Shown here piece by piece: positions 34,506 to 41,505 of a DNA stretch of 64,000 nt (positions within the stretch are counted from its first letter, which is position 1; the number at the start of each line of letters is the position of its first letter). The stretch lies in assembly GCA_030615765.1 (NCBI GenBank), contig JAUWYP010000005.1:33723-97722 (forward strand), read 5' to 3'. The position numbers were made by a program, and so were the translations under genes. The stretch is from Dehalococcoidia bacterium. Its GTDB lineage: Bacteria; Chloroflexota; Dehalococcoidia; SM23-28-2. The notes under the pieces were generated by a model that did not search any database, was not told the origin of the DNA, and saw only the letters and a program-made list of their open reading frames with translations.

Positions 34506-35672
34506 ATGGACTTTGATCTGAACGAAGAACAACGCATGCTTGTTGATATGCTGAGCACTATGGGAAAGCGGGAGGACTTCAAGAAGCTGGCGGTGGAGAT
34601 CGACAGGAGCGGGGAGTTTCCTGCGCATTTGGTGAAAAAGTATGCCGAGTTGGGGCTTTTGGGAATGACCCTGTCGCCTGAGTATGGCGGCGGCGGTCAA
34701 CCGGGCATAAATGCCATACTGGCTATCGAGCAACTGGCGAAGTTCAGCCCCCTGATAGCCACCCCGGTATTCGAGTCGAATATAGGTCCGGTAACGGTCA
34801 TCAACACTTTCGGGACTCCAGAGCAGAAGAGCGCTATCATCCCCGGCGTATGCAAAGGCGAGTTGAGCGTCTCGGTTAGCATGACCGAGCCGGAGGCGGG
34901 CTCCGATCTCACATCCCTGTCCACAAAGCTGGTGGAAGATAGGGATGGGTACCTCCTCAACGGGCGCAAGGTGTTCATCTCAGGAGGGGGAGAGGCAAGT
35001 CATTATCTTGTCTATTGTCGTTTCGGAGACGTTCCCGGATATAAGGGAATTGGAGCCGTCATAGTCGAGAAGGGAACTTCGGGGTTCACGTTCGGAAAGC
35101 AGGAAGAGTTCATGGGGCTGCGAGGCATGCCGTCATGCGACCTGATTTTGGAGGACGTGAAGGTTCCGAAGGAAAATGTGGTAATTGAAGCGGGCGGATT
35201 CAGGGATCTGATGACGACATTCGATCTCGAGCGGTGTGGCAATGCCGCGATGTGTCTTGGCGTTGCTGGTGGAGCTCTGGAGGAGGCGAAGGCCTACGCG
35301 ACCGAACGAAAAGCCTTCGGCAGGCCGATATGCGAGTTCCAAGACATACAGTTCATGATCGTGAAGATGGCCATGAAACTGGACGCCGCCCGCCTGCTCG
35401 TCCATCGAGCTGCCACTGGCGCTGGTAGAGGCTTTCCCTCGATGTATGAGTCTGCCATGGCAAAGTGTTTTGCCAATGAAATGGCTGTTGAAGTCACCAA
35501 CGCAGCCATGCAGGTTTTCGGTGGCTATGGATACAGCAAAGAGTTTCCGGTGGAAAGAATGCACAGGGACGCACTCGCTTGGAGGGTTGCGGGCGGCACG
35601 GGTCAAATGCTGAAGATCACTATGGCAAGTATCCTTTTCGCCAGACGCTTCGATCAAAGAGCCGGAGCGTGA
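34506..35672 (+). CDS. Acyl-CoA dehydrogenase
   Basis: 388 residues. SVSMTEPEAGSDLTSLSTK is the FAD/substrate motif, ATERKAFGRPICEFQ and VFGGYGYSKEFPVERMHRDA are the C-terminal signatures. The Glu normally found near the C-terminus (x-E-G-T) is replaced: the loop reads AGGTGQ. Instead FDLERCG holds a Glu at the position used as base by isovaleryl-CoA and long-chain enzymes, so the enzyme may be active on a branched or bulky acyl-CoA. It ends the plus-strand block and its last 19 bases overlap the tail of the convergent aminotransferase gene. Confidence 0.9.
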   Translation: MDFDLNEEQRMLVDMLSTMGKREDFKKLAVEIDRSGEFPAHLVKKYAELGLLGMTLSPEYGGGGQPGINAILAIEQLAKFSPLIATPVFESNIGPVTVINTFGTPEQKSAIIPGVCKGELSVSVSMTEPEAGSDLTSLSTKLVEDRDGYLLNGRKVFISGGGEASHYLVYCRFGDVPGYKGIGAVIVEKGTSGFTFGKQEEFMGLRGMPSCDLILEDVKVPKENVVIEAGGFRDLMTTFDLERCGNAAMCLGVAGGALEEAKAYATERKAFGRPICEFQDIQFMIVKMAMKLDAARLLVHRAATGAGRGFPSMYESAMAKCFANEMAVEVTNAAMQVFGGYGYSKEFPVERMHRDALAWRVAGGTGQMLKITMASILFARRFDQRAGA

Positions 35673-36991
35673 TCGCGTGTTGGCCCTGCGAGGTGCCGAT
35701 ATTCCATCGTCGCTCGGACTGCGGCACCGAAGGCGTCGACGGCAAAGTCGATTTCCGCCTCGGTGTGAAGGAGGGAGACGTAGAACCTGGTCTCCAACTG
35801 GGCAAGCACGCCCCGAAGGATGAGGGTCCGGTTCACGGCCTCCCTGAGGGCCAGACCCGATCCTGGCTGGCCCGGGTCTGAGAACTCGACGGCCGCGATC
35901 GGGCCACTCCCTACCACGGAGCCTGCGATGCCGTGGGCGCTCAACTGCTGCGCCAGGCCGGTGCGAAGCCGCTTCCCCAACCTGTGGAGGTGCTCGTAGA
36001 CGCCTGGTTCCTCCAGCTCGGCGAGGGTCGCGAGCCCCGCTACGGCCGAGACAGGGTTCCCGCTCAGCGTCCCGCTGATGTGAACGAAGTTCGGGGCGGA
36101 GGCCAGTGCAGGGTCGGCCAGACGCATGATCTCGCGACGGCCGCCAACCGCTGAGAGAGGAAGGCCCCCGCCGAGGATCTTGCCGTAGCACACCAAGTCC
36201 GGCTCCACGCCGTAATATTCCTGGGCGCCGCCGAATGCCAGCCGGAACCCCGTGAGCACTTCATCGAATATCAGTATGACACCGGCCGACCGGCACAGTT
36301 GAGCCAGGCGTGGCAGGAACTCAGGCAAGGGATCGAGCGAACGTTGCTGGGGCTCAACGAGGACCGCCGCCAGGGAGGCGCCGTGGATGGCGAAGCTCTC
36401 CTCGACGCTGCCGATATCATTGAATTTGGCAACTACCGCATCGTCGATGGCACTGCTTGGCACTCCACCGCTGGTAGCTCTTGCCGCCCCGCGGTGGCCG
36501 ATAATCGACAGGTCGTGGCTGCCGTGGTATGAGCCAGCGAAGATGAGCACCTTGTCGCGTCCAGTGTAGGCGCGTGCCAGTCGCACCGCGTGCAGGGTCG
36601 CCTCGGTCCCGGTAGAGGCGAAGCGGACCATCTCCACGCAGCCGGGGATCTCCACGAGGCGAGTCGCGAGCTCCAGGGCCGGACGGTTGAGGGCGTGGAA
36701 GGCGGAACCTTTGGAGAGCTGGCGCGCGACGGCTTCGCACACTCGCGGGTGGGCATGCCCTAGGATCAGAGGACCGGAGGCGAGCAGGAAGTCGATATAC
36801 TCACGCCCGCTGTCGTCCCAGACGCGACTTCCCGAGCCCCGTTCCAGGTAAACCTTCACCGGAAGCGCGAAGGCGGAGTTGGAGCCGCCGACCAAGACGT
36901 CATCGGCGCAGGCTTCGGGAGACTGCGCTATGACCGTAGACCTTGGCCTTGGGTCTTCCTGGCGGTCGACGTGCAAAGCAATCTGTGCCAT
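35654..36991 (-). CDS. Class III aminotransferase, glutamate-1-semialdehyde aminomutase-like
   Basis: 445 residues. FASTGTEATLHAVRLARAYT and FAGSYHGSHD match the GSAM phosphate and Tyr/His region, LIFDEVLTGFRLAFGG gives the PLP-binding Asp, and CYGKILGGGLPLSAVGG the Schiff-base Lys. ATG 36991 has GGAGGTG six bases upstream. It has a c-di-AMP riboswitch and terminator directly before it and follows a KamA-like gene that has the same kind of riboswitch. With that control it is unlikely to be the housekeeping HemL; a role in making or altering a beta-amino acid or other compatible solute is a hypothesis. Confidence 0.85.
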   Translation of the reverse strand: MAQIALHVDRQEDPRPRSTVIAQSPEACADDVLVGGSNSAFALPVKVYLERGSGSRVWDDSGREYIDFLLASGPLILGHAHPRVCEAVARQLSKGSAFHALNRPALELATRLVEIPGCVEMVRFASTGTEATLHAVRLARAYTGRDKVLIFAGSYHGSHDLSIIGHRGAARATSGGVPSSAIDDAVVAKFNDIGSVEESFAIHGASLAAVLVEPQQRSLDPLPEFLPRLAQLCRSAGVILIFDEVLTGFRLAFGGAQEYYGVEPDLVCYGKILGGGLPLSAVGGRREIMRLADPALASAPNFVHISGTLSGNPVSAVAGLATLAELEEPGVYEHLHRLGKRLRTGLAQQLSAHGIAGSVVGSGPIAAVEFSDPGQPGSGLALREAVNRTLILRGVLAQLETRFYVSLLHTEAEIDFAVDAFGAAVRATMEYRHLAGPTRDHAPAL

Positions 36992-37022
36992 GGGGCACCT
37001 CCGCGTCGCGCGGGGAGGGATC

Positions 37023-37054
37023 AAAAAAGACCCCACTCCTCTTAGAATGTGAGG
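37023..37054 (-). terminator. Riboswitch-linked terminator before the aminotransferase gene
   Basis: On the minus strand CCTCAC (37049-37054) pairs with GTGGGG (37031-37036, one G-U pair), followed by TC and six Ts (37023-37028). It lies between the aptamer and the ATG at 36991, the place of a transcription-terminating expression platform. Confidence 0.7.
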
Positions 37055-37173
37055 CCTTTCTACGCCTGCGGGCTTAGCTATCGGTTCGGGCTGAAAGGCT
37101 TGCCCTACTCGCCTAGACGAGACTCACCGACTGGTTCGGTCTGCCCGCTCCCCCGAAGAGGGATTTGGCGACT
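37053..37173 (-). ncRNA. c-di-AMP riboswitch (ydaO/yuaA type), copy 2
   Basis: Read on the minus strand, it follows the ydaO consensus in order: a GCCAAATCC start, a GGTGAGTC loop next to a short hairpin (CTCG...CGAG), GTAGGGCAAGCC, then CCCGAACCGATAGCTAAGCC, a CGCAGGCG segment and a closing GTAGAAAGG. The GATAGCTAA core corresponds to GTCAGCTAAC in typical members, with small changes. The known ligand is cyclic di-AMP, which normally turns expression off. It fills the gap between the KamA-like gene and the aminotransferase, so it can gate the second gene separately. Confidence 0.8.
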
Positions 37174-37252
37174 ACATCTCTATCCCATTCTAACCATAGA
37201 AACGCGTGGAGGGGAAGGGGGTTAGCGGTCTACAGGAAGATTATTTGACAAA

Positions 37253-38815
37253 TTATCGACCCCCGTTCCGCCCAGAAGCGCTGGCCGCCCGACGGCCATT
37301 GGGGTGTCGACTGTGGCGGTGAGCCTTGCGAGCAAGGTACTGCCGCTCTAGCTCCTCCTCGAAGAAGAAGCGCTCCTCTCCGAAGGCAGGCCGCAGGTCG
37401 CTTAACCAAGTGGCCTTCGCGTCGTACCTGGCGAAGAACGGGCGCATTGCCCAGTCCGGGTTGCGGCCCTGCAGCATTCGCAGGGCAATGACCTTCTTCC
37501 CGGCTACCTTTGTCACCCCGAGTACCTCGACTTTGCCGGGATCGGTGGACATAATTGGCCCCCGCACGGTGCGGGCGAGGCCACCTACGCGCTGGTAGGC
37601 CTCCTGGAAGATCTCCCAGCAGCGCACCAGCGGTACGCTAAAGTAATGCTGCGCTCCGGTGTCACGGGCAACGAACATGTAGTAGGGAACGCATCCGAGC
37701 TGCACCTGTTGCTGCCACATCTCGCTCCAGACCTCGGGCCGGTCATTGATGTTCCGCAAGAGCGGCGACTGCGTCCTGATCTCCGCGCCGGTCTCCCTGA
37801 TGCGGGTGATCGCTTCCTTGACGGCATCGGTGCTCAGCTCTCGGGGATGGTTGAAGTGCGCCATGAACGCGAGGTGGATCCCGGACTCGGTGATTCGCTT
37901 GAAAAGGTCGAGCACGTCGCCGGCGTCATCGTTGGTGAGGAAGCGATACGGCCAGTAGCTGAGGGCCTTGGTGCCAATGCGAATCGTGCGCAGGTTGGGA
38001 AGGTGGGCCTGCAGAAGGGGGTCGATATAGCTTGTCAGTTTCCGCGTGCACATGGTCATTGGATCGCCACCGGTAAACAGTACGTCGGTGACCTCAGGGT
38101 GGGCACGTACGTACTCGACCAGCAGTTCCGTCTCGCGCATGGCGAACTTCAGCTCGTCCATGCCAACGAACTGCGGCCAGCGAAAGCAGAACGTGCAGTA
38201 GGCGTGACACGTCTGGCCCTCGCTGGGGAAGAAGAGAACCGTCTCGTGGTACTTGTGCTGCATCCCCGTCAGCCTGGTATCGCCGAGCGTGGGAACGTTG
38301 TGGTTCATCTGCTCAGCGGGATGCGGATTGAGCTCCAGGCGGATCCGGTTGGCCACCTGCTCGATTTCTGACTTGTCTTCTCCGCTGCGCAACAGGTCTG
38401 CTACCTCCTCGAAATGGTGTGGCAGGAGCATCTCGCGCTGCGGGAAGTTCAGCACGAATATCGGATCCTGCGGGACGTCATCCCAGTTGATGAGCTCCTC
38501 CACGACATAGCTGTTTGTCTTGAAGGGCAGGACCTGAGCGACGACCTCGATGGCAAACTGCTCCTCAGAAGAGAGCAGCTGAAGCTGTGGGAGATCGCGG
38601 AAATTGTGAAGTCTGTAGGCGCGGTACCTCGGGCCGCCTAGAAAACCTGCCGTGGAGTGCTGAGGGGGTCGAGTACCCTCCACTCCAACCGCCTCGCGGC
38701 CTGCCCGCGCCAGCGCGGGATTGCTCATCTCGATCGGCCTCAGATCCATGTGCCCTCTGAACTCGCCAACGCCGCTTGCGGCGCCTTGCTTCCCTTGCCG
38801 CCACTGCCTCGCCAT
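37253..38815 (-). CDS. kamA: KamA-family radical SAM aminomutase (lysine/glutamate 2,3-aminomutase-like)
   Basis: 520 residues. Cys203, Cys207 and Cys210 form the 4Fe-4S/SAM site in CHAYCTFCFRWPQFVG. DVLFTGGDPMTM is the SAM-binding GGDP motif, TIRIGTKALSYWPYRF and MAHFNHPRELSTDAV match the aminomutase barrel, and MSTDPGKVEVLGV may hold the PLP-binding Lys. FCFRW instead of the classical HCTRRR marks a divergent subgroup, so lysine is not assured as substrate. ATG 38815 has AGGAGG seven bases upstream. A promoter, c-di-AMP riboswitch and terminator precede it. Lysine and glutamate 2,3-aminomutases make precursors of beta-amino-acid osmolytes, which would suit this control; that is inference. 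Confidence 0.87.
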   Translation of the reverse strand: MARQWRQGKQGAASGVGEFRGHMDLRPIEMSNPALARAGREAVGVEGTRPPQHSTAGFLGGPRYRAYRLHNFRDLPQLQLLSSEEQFAIEVVAQVLPFKTNSYVVEELINWDDVPQDPIFVLNFPQREMLLPHHFEEVADLLRSGEDKSEIEQVANRIRLELNPHPAEQMNHNVPTLGDTRLTGMQHKYHETVLFFPSEGQTCHAYCTFCFRWPQFVGMDELKFAMRETELLVEYVRAHPEVTDVLFTGGDPMTMCTRKLTSYIDPLLQAHLPNLRTIRIGTKALSYWPYRFLTNDDAGDVLDLFKRITESGIHLAFMAHFNHPRELSTDAVKEAITRIRETGAEIRTQSPLLRNINDRPEVWSEMWQQQVQLGCVPYYMFVARDTGAQHYFSVPLVRCWEIFQEAYQRVGGLARTVRGPIMSTDPGKVEVLGVTKVAGKKVIALRMLQGRNPDWAMRPFFARYDAKATWLSDLRPAFGEERFFFEEELERQYLARKAHRHSRHPNGRRAASASGRNGGR

Positions 38816-38867
38816 TCTCACACCTCCTCCGCCATCAGGAGTGACAGTCCACTGTTTCCGGAGACAG

Positions 38868-38898
38868 AAAAAGGCCCGAGGCATAGCCCCAGGCCTTT
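38868..38898 (-). terminator. Riboswitch-linked terminator before kamA
   Basis: A 13-base stem on the minus strand, AAAGGCCTGGGGC with GCCTCGGGCCTTT (two G-U pairs), loop TAT, and a following run of five Ts (38868-38872). It lies 53 bases before the kamA ATG and just after the aptamer, so it is the expected off-switch platform. Confidence 0.85.
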
Positions 38899-38913
38899 CG
38901 CCAGCAAGACTAT

Positions 38914-39043
38914 CCTCTCCCTAAGTGCCTACGGGGTTAGCTGACGGGTTCGGCAGAGGGAGATTGCCTACTCCGAACTACTCGGAGATTCACCCCACCT
39001 GGTTGGTTCCCCCGTCCCCGGCGACATGCACCGGAGTTCGGCC
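38914..39043 (-). ncRNA. c-di-AMP riboswitch (ydaO/yuaA type), copy 1
   Basis: On the minus strand the conserved blocks appear in order: GCCGAACTCCGG, GGGGACGGGGGAACC, GGGGTGAATC beside a hairpin (TCCGAG...TTCGGA), GTAGGCAATC, CTGCCGAACCCGTCAGCTAA, CCCCGTAGGC and GGGAGAGG. These match the published ydaO consensus almost block for block. The transcript from the promoter at 39060-39088 would begin about nine bases before the aptamer. Ligand binding normally favours termination, so kamA should be expressed when c-di-AMP is low. Confidence 0.9.
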
Positions 39044-39059
39044 ATATTATGTTTCCTCT

Positions 39060-39088
39060 ATTATACACAATCGGAAGATCGTCAGCAA
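39060..39088 (-). promoter_or_regulatory. Promoter of the c-di-AMP riboswitch-kamA unit
   Basis: On the minus strand, TTGCTG (39083-39088) and a perfect TATAAT (39060-39065) are 17 bases apart. The predicted start falls just before the aptamer. Confidence 0.7.
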
Positions 39089-39193
39089 GTCTGTGGTGTT
39101 TCAGGACATGTGAGAAATCGTGGGTCGCGACTTTCCAGATGTCAGTCCTAATGGCTGCGGTCGATACATCCCAGCCGCCCTTTTGGGGAGCCG

Positions 39194-39270
39194 CTCATGG
39201 TGAGCTTGTCGAACCATGAGCCCCCGCTCACCCTTCGACAGGCTTCCTTCGACAGGCTCAGGATGAGCGG
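39194..39270. repeat. REP-like palindromic repeat element
   Basis: CTCATGG (39194-39200) pairs with CCATGAG (39214-39220), and CCGCTCA (39224-39230) with TGAGCGG (39264-39270); CTTCGACAGGCT occurs inside the second hairpin. The minus-strand frame over it gives the HPEPVEG and VRQAHHER peptides that are well-known false translations of such repeats. It lies in the 39089-39462 gap, which holds no other supported feature. Confidence 0.75.
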
Positions 39271-39462
39271 CCGGAGGCCGTCTGACCCTCCATCTCTCAC
39301 CTAGACTGAAACAGTACAATCGTCAGCAAGTCCGCTGGGAGGTGGCCGATGGCGGCTTTGGGTTGACCTTTGAGGCCATTCTGGCCGTTGGGAACGAGTT
39401 CACCTGTGCGAGCCCGAAATGGAGACCGACAGGTTCGAATCGGCTCCTGGGATGGTAGACTG

Positions 39463-40434
39463 GTGAGCGTGGAGCGACCTGACCTGCCCCGGATTCGAGC
39501 GGCGGCCGAGAGGCTACGACCCCTCATCCACCGAACGCCAATTGTTAGTTCGCGATTGCTGGATGAGGCGGCAGGCCGACGCGTGTTCCTGAAAGCGGAG
39601 TGCCTACAGAAGGGCGGGTCTTTCAAGATCCGCGGCGCCGCGACAGCGCTCCAGGCCCTTGGTGCGGAGGCCCGCAGAGCCGGCATCGTCGCGCATTCCA
39701 GCGGGAATCATGCTCAAGCCGTGGCCCTCGCCGCCAGGCACTTCGGCGTAGATGCGGTGATTGTGATGCCAGAGGATGCCAACCGCCTGAAAGTCGCCGC
39801 GACAACTGCCTACGGTGCCACCGTGGTACAGGCTGGCGTCACGGCGGCGAATCGGGCCGAGCGTGCCGACGAGTATGTGAGGAAGGGTCGATATCTCATT
39901 CATCCTTTTGATGACTGGTTGGTGATCACAGGGCAGGGAACTCTAGGGCTGGAGATCGCTGAAGACGCGCCGGAAGACATCGAGATGGCGCTCTTCCCTA
40001 TCGGTGGAGGGGGCCTAGTCTCAGGGAGTGCCATCGCGCTGCGTGCCCTACGCCCAGATGTTCGCATCATCGGGGTAGAGCCGGCCGTCTGTGCAGCGGC
40101 CAAGGCTTCGCGGGAGGCGGGAAGGCGCATCAGTCTCCCTCCTGCGCAGACAGTGGCGGACGGAGCCAGAGTGAGTGTGGGGGAGAAGGCGTGGTCAGTC
40201 ATCTCCGAACTCGTCGACGATATCGTGTCTGTCGAGGACCAGGAGATACTGGAGGCGGTGCACTTCATCCTCACCCGCAGCAAGCTGGTAGTGGAACCGA
40301 CAGGTGCCATGACGGTGGCGGCGCTGCTCTCGCGTCGATTTCGGAGCGGGCCAGCAGTTGCAGTCCTCTCCGGTGGGAACCTCGATCCGGAGATGCTGGC
40401 GCAGCGCTGGAGCGAGAGATCGACTCGCCAGTAG
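39463..40434 (+). CDS. Threonine/serine dehydratase-like PLP enzyme (fold type II)
   Basis: 323 residues from GTG 39463. FLKAECLQKGGSFKIRGA has the Schiff-base Lys in the SFKIRGA motif, VAHSSGNHAQAVALAA is the phosphate-side Ser-Gly-Asn, and FPIGGGGLVSGSAIAL the tetraglycine loop that binds PLP phosphate. VLSGGNLDPEML closes the domain. There is no C-terminal ACT regulatory domain, so it resembles catabolic threonine dehydratase or serine racemase. The start has no strong ribosome site; an upstream in-frame extension looks non-coding. Its stop is 111 bases before the DUF2284 gene. Confidence 0.85.
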   Translation: MSVERPDLPRIRAAAERLRPLIHRTPIVSSRLLDEAAGRRVFLKAECLQKGGSFKIRGAATALQALGAEARRAGIVAHSSGNHAQAVALAARHFGVDAVIVMPEDANRLKVAATTAYGATVVQAGVTAANRAERADEYVRKGRYLIHPFDDWLVITGQGTLGLEIAEDAPEDIEMALFPIGGGGLVSGSAIALRALRPDVRIIGVEPAVCAAAKASREAGRRISLPPAQTVADGARVSVGEKAWSVISELVDDIVSVEDQEILEAVHFILTRSKLVVEPTGAMTVAALLSRRFRSGPAVAVLSGGNLDPEMLAQRWSERSTRQ

Positions 40435-40545
40435 CTGCCGGAGCGCGTGACGTGACAGCATACAAGCGAGGTGACGGATGCTAGCGGAGGCGGCCGGATA
40501 GGGATACTGGGACGGCTCAAGAATCTGAGAGGGAGGTCAATCAGT

Positions 40546-41337
40546 ATGGAAGCCCGAGAGAAGCGACTCACTGAGGCCACGCGAGAGATGAGCGACTTGC
40601 TGCTCGGTCGGCGCACGCCGCTGCCCCGCAAGCAGGATCGCCCGCAGGCGCCGGAGATCAAGTGGGCAGCCGAGCGGGGCGATGTGGAATCGCTGGCCGA
40701 GTTCGCCTGCCAGGCGGGCGCCGAAGTGGCCGAGCGGCGGGGCGTGGACGCCCGCACGGAGGCGTGCGTCATCGCCGCCGAGGATATCGTTCTGGACGAG
40801 CGAGTCCGCTGGAAATGCATCATCCCGCTCTGTTTCGGCTACGGTTCCAGTCCCAACTGTCCGCCTTACTCGCCCACCACGGAGCAGATGCGGGTGATTG
40901 TCTCCAAGTACGAGTACGGTGTCTTCCTGCGCTACATGCCGCCGGTGGAATCGCACGTCTACCCCCAATTCCTTAATGAGTCGGGGATGCGGGTAAACGA
41001 GCTGAACGAAATCGTGGGGACGGTGGAAGCGGAGGCAGGCTATCGGGGCTTCCACCTGGCGATGGGTTTCAAGGGTGGGCCCTGCTGCCTGTGCGGCCTG
41101 TTCTCGGCCAAGCAGGTGACCGATTGGGGCCAGGGCAAGAACGTGCCCCGCTGCCCGGTGCTGGAAGGTAACACGTGCCATCACTACTTGCACCCGAGAC
41201 CGGCCTTGGAGGCTTGCGGGGTGGACGTGTTCGCGACGGCCAAGAAGGCGGGGTGGACCACCTACCTCGTGCTACCTGAGTACCCTGCGCAGTCGATTCC
41301 CTGCGTTTCCTGGTATGGGCTAGTGCTGGTCATCTGA
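40546..41337 (+). CDS. DUF2284 predicted metal-binding protein
   Basis: 263 residues. Cys-rich segments are CIIPLCFGYGSSPNCPPYSP in the first half, GPCCLCG in the middle, and CPVLEGNTCHHYLHPRPALE then EACGVDV near the end, the Cys pattern that defines DUF2284, likely an Fe-S or other metal site. The N-terminal 60 residues are charged and variable. Function unknown. ATG 40546 has GGGAGGT nine bases upstream. It follows the dehydratase-like gene on the same strand and is convergent with sufBD. Confidence 0.78.
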   Translation: MEAREKRLTEATREMSDLLLGRRTPLPRKQDRPQAPEIKWAAERGDVESLAEFACQAGAEVAERRGVDARTEACVIAAEDIVLDERVRWKCIIPLCFGYGSSPNCPPYSPTTEQMRVIVSKYEYGVFLRYMPPVESHVYPQFLNESGMRVNELNEIVGTVEAEAGYRGFHLAMGFKGGPCCLCGLFSAKQVTDWGQGKNVPRCPVLEGNTCHHYLHPRPALEACGVDVFATAKKAGWTTYLVLPEYPAQSIPCVSWYGLVLVI

Positions 41338-41392
41338 TCGCCGTTGGCGCGGTGGCGGGTCTGCAGGCCGGCCCAGGCGGCTTAGCGCTCAG

Positions 41393-41430
41393 ACCGTCCA
41401 GATACGGATGAGGTTTCGGCACCCCACAGG
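41393..41430 (+). repeat. Bipartite dispersed repeat, copy 1
   Basis: ACCGTCCAGATACGGATGA (41393-41411), a six-base variable spacer, then GGCACCCCACAGG (41418-41430). Both blocks recur exactly at 59335-59372. Here TTTCG and CGAAA flank the second block and could pair. It sits between convergent genes, about 75 bases beyond the sufBD stop. Confidence 0.75.
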
Positions 41431-41505
41431 CGAAAGTCGCCATTAGAAAAGGGACCAGAAAGTCGGGGAAACGCTAGCGACTTACAGCCTTGAAGGCCGT
41501 TGTGC

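Noticed and set aside
37253..38815. KamA-like radical SAM protein as the missing glycyl radical activase
   Set aside because: Length, GGDP motif and the aminomutase barrel signatures fit KamA, not the roughly 300-residue activases; it is also on the other strand and under riboswitch control.
39101..39319. Minus-strand open frame of 72 codons
   Set aside because: Its HPEPVEG and VRQAHHER peptides are the familiar false translation of REP-like repeats.
39428..39448. AGGTTCGAATCGGCTCCT resembling a tRNA T arm
   Set aside because: No matching acceptor, D arm or anticodon arm could be built from the preceding 80 bases, and a coding frame begins right after.
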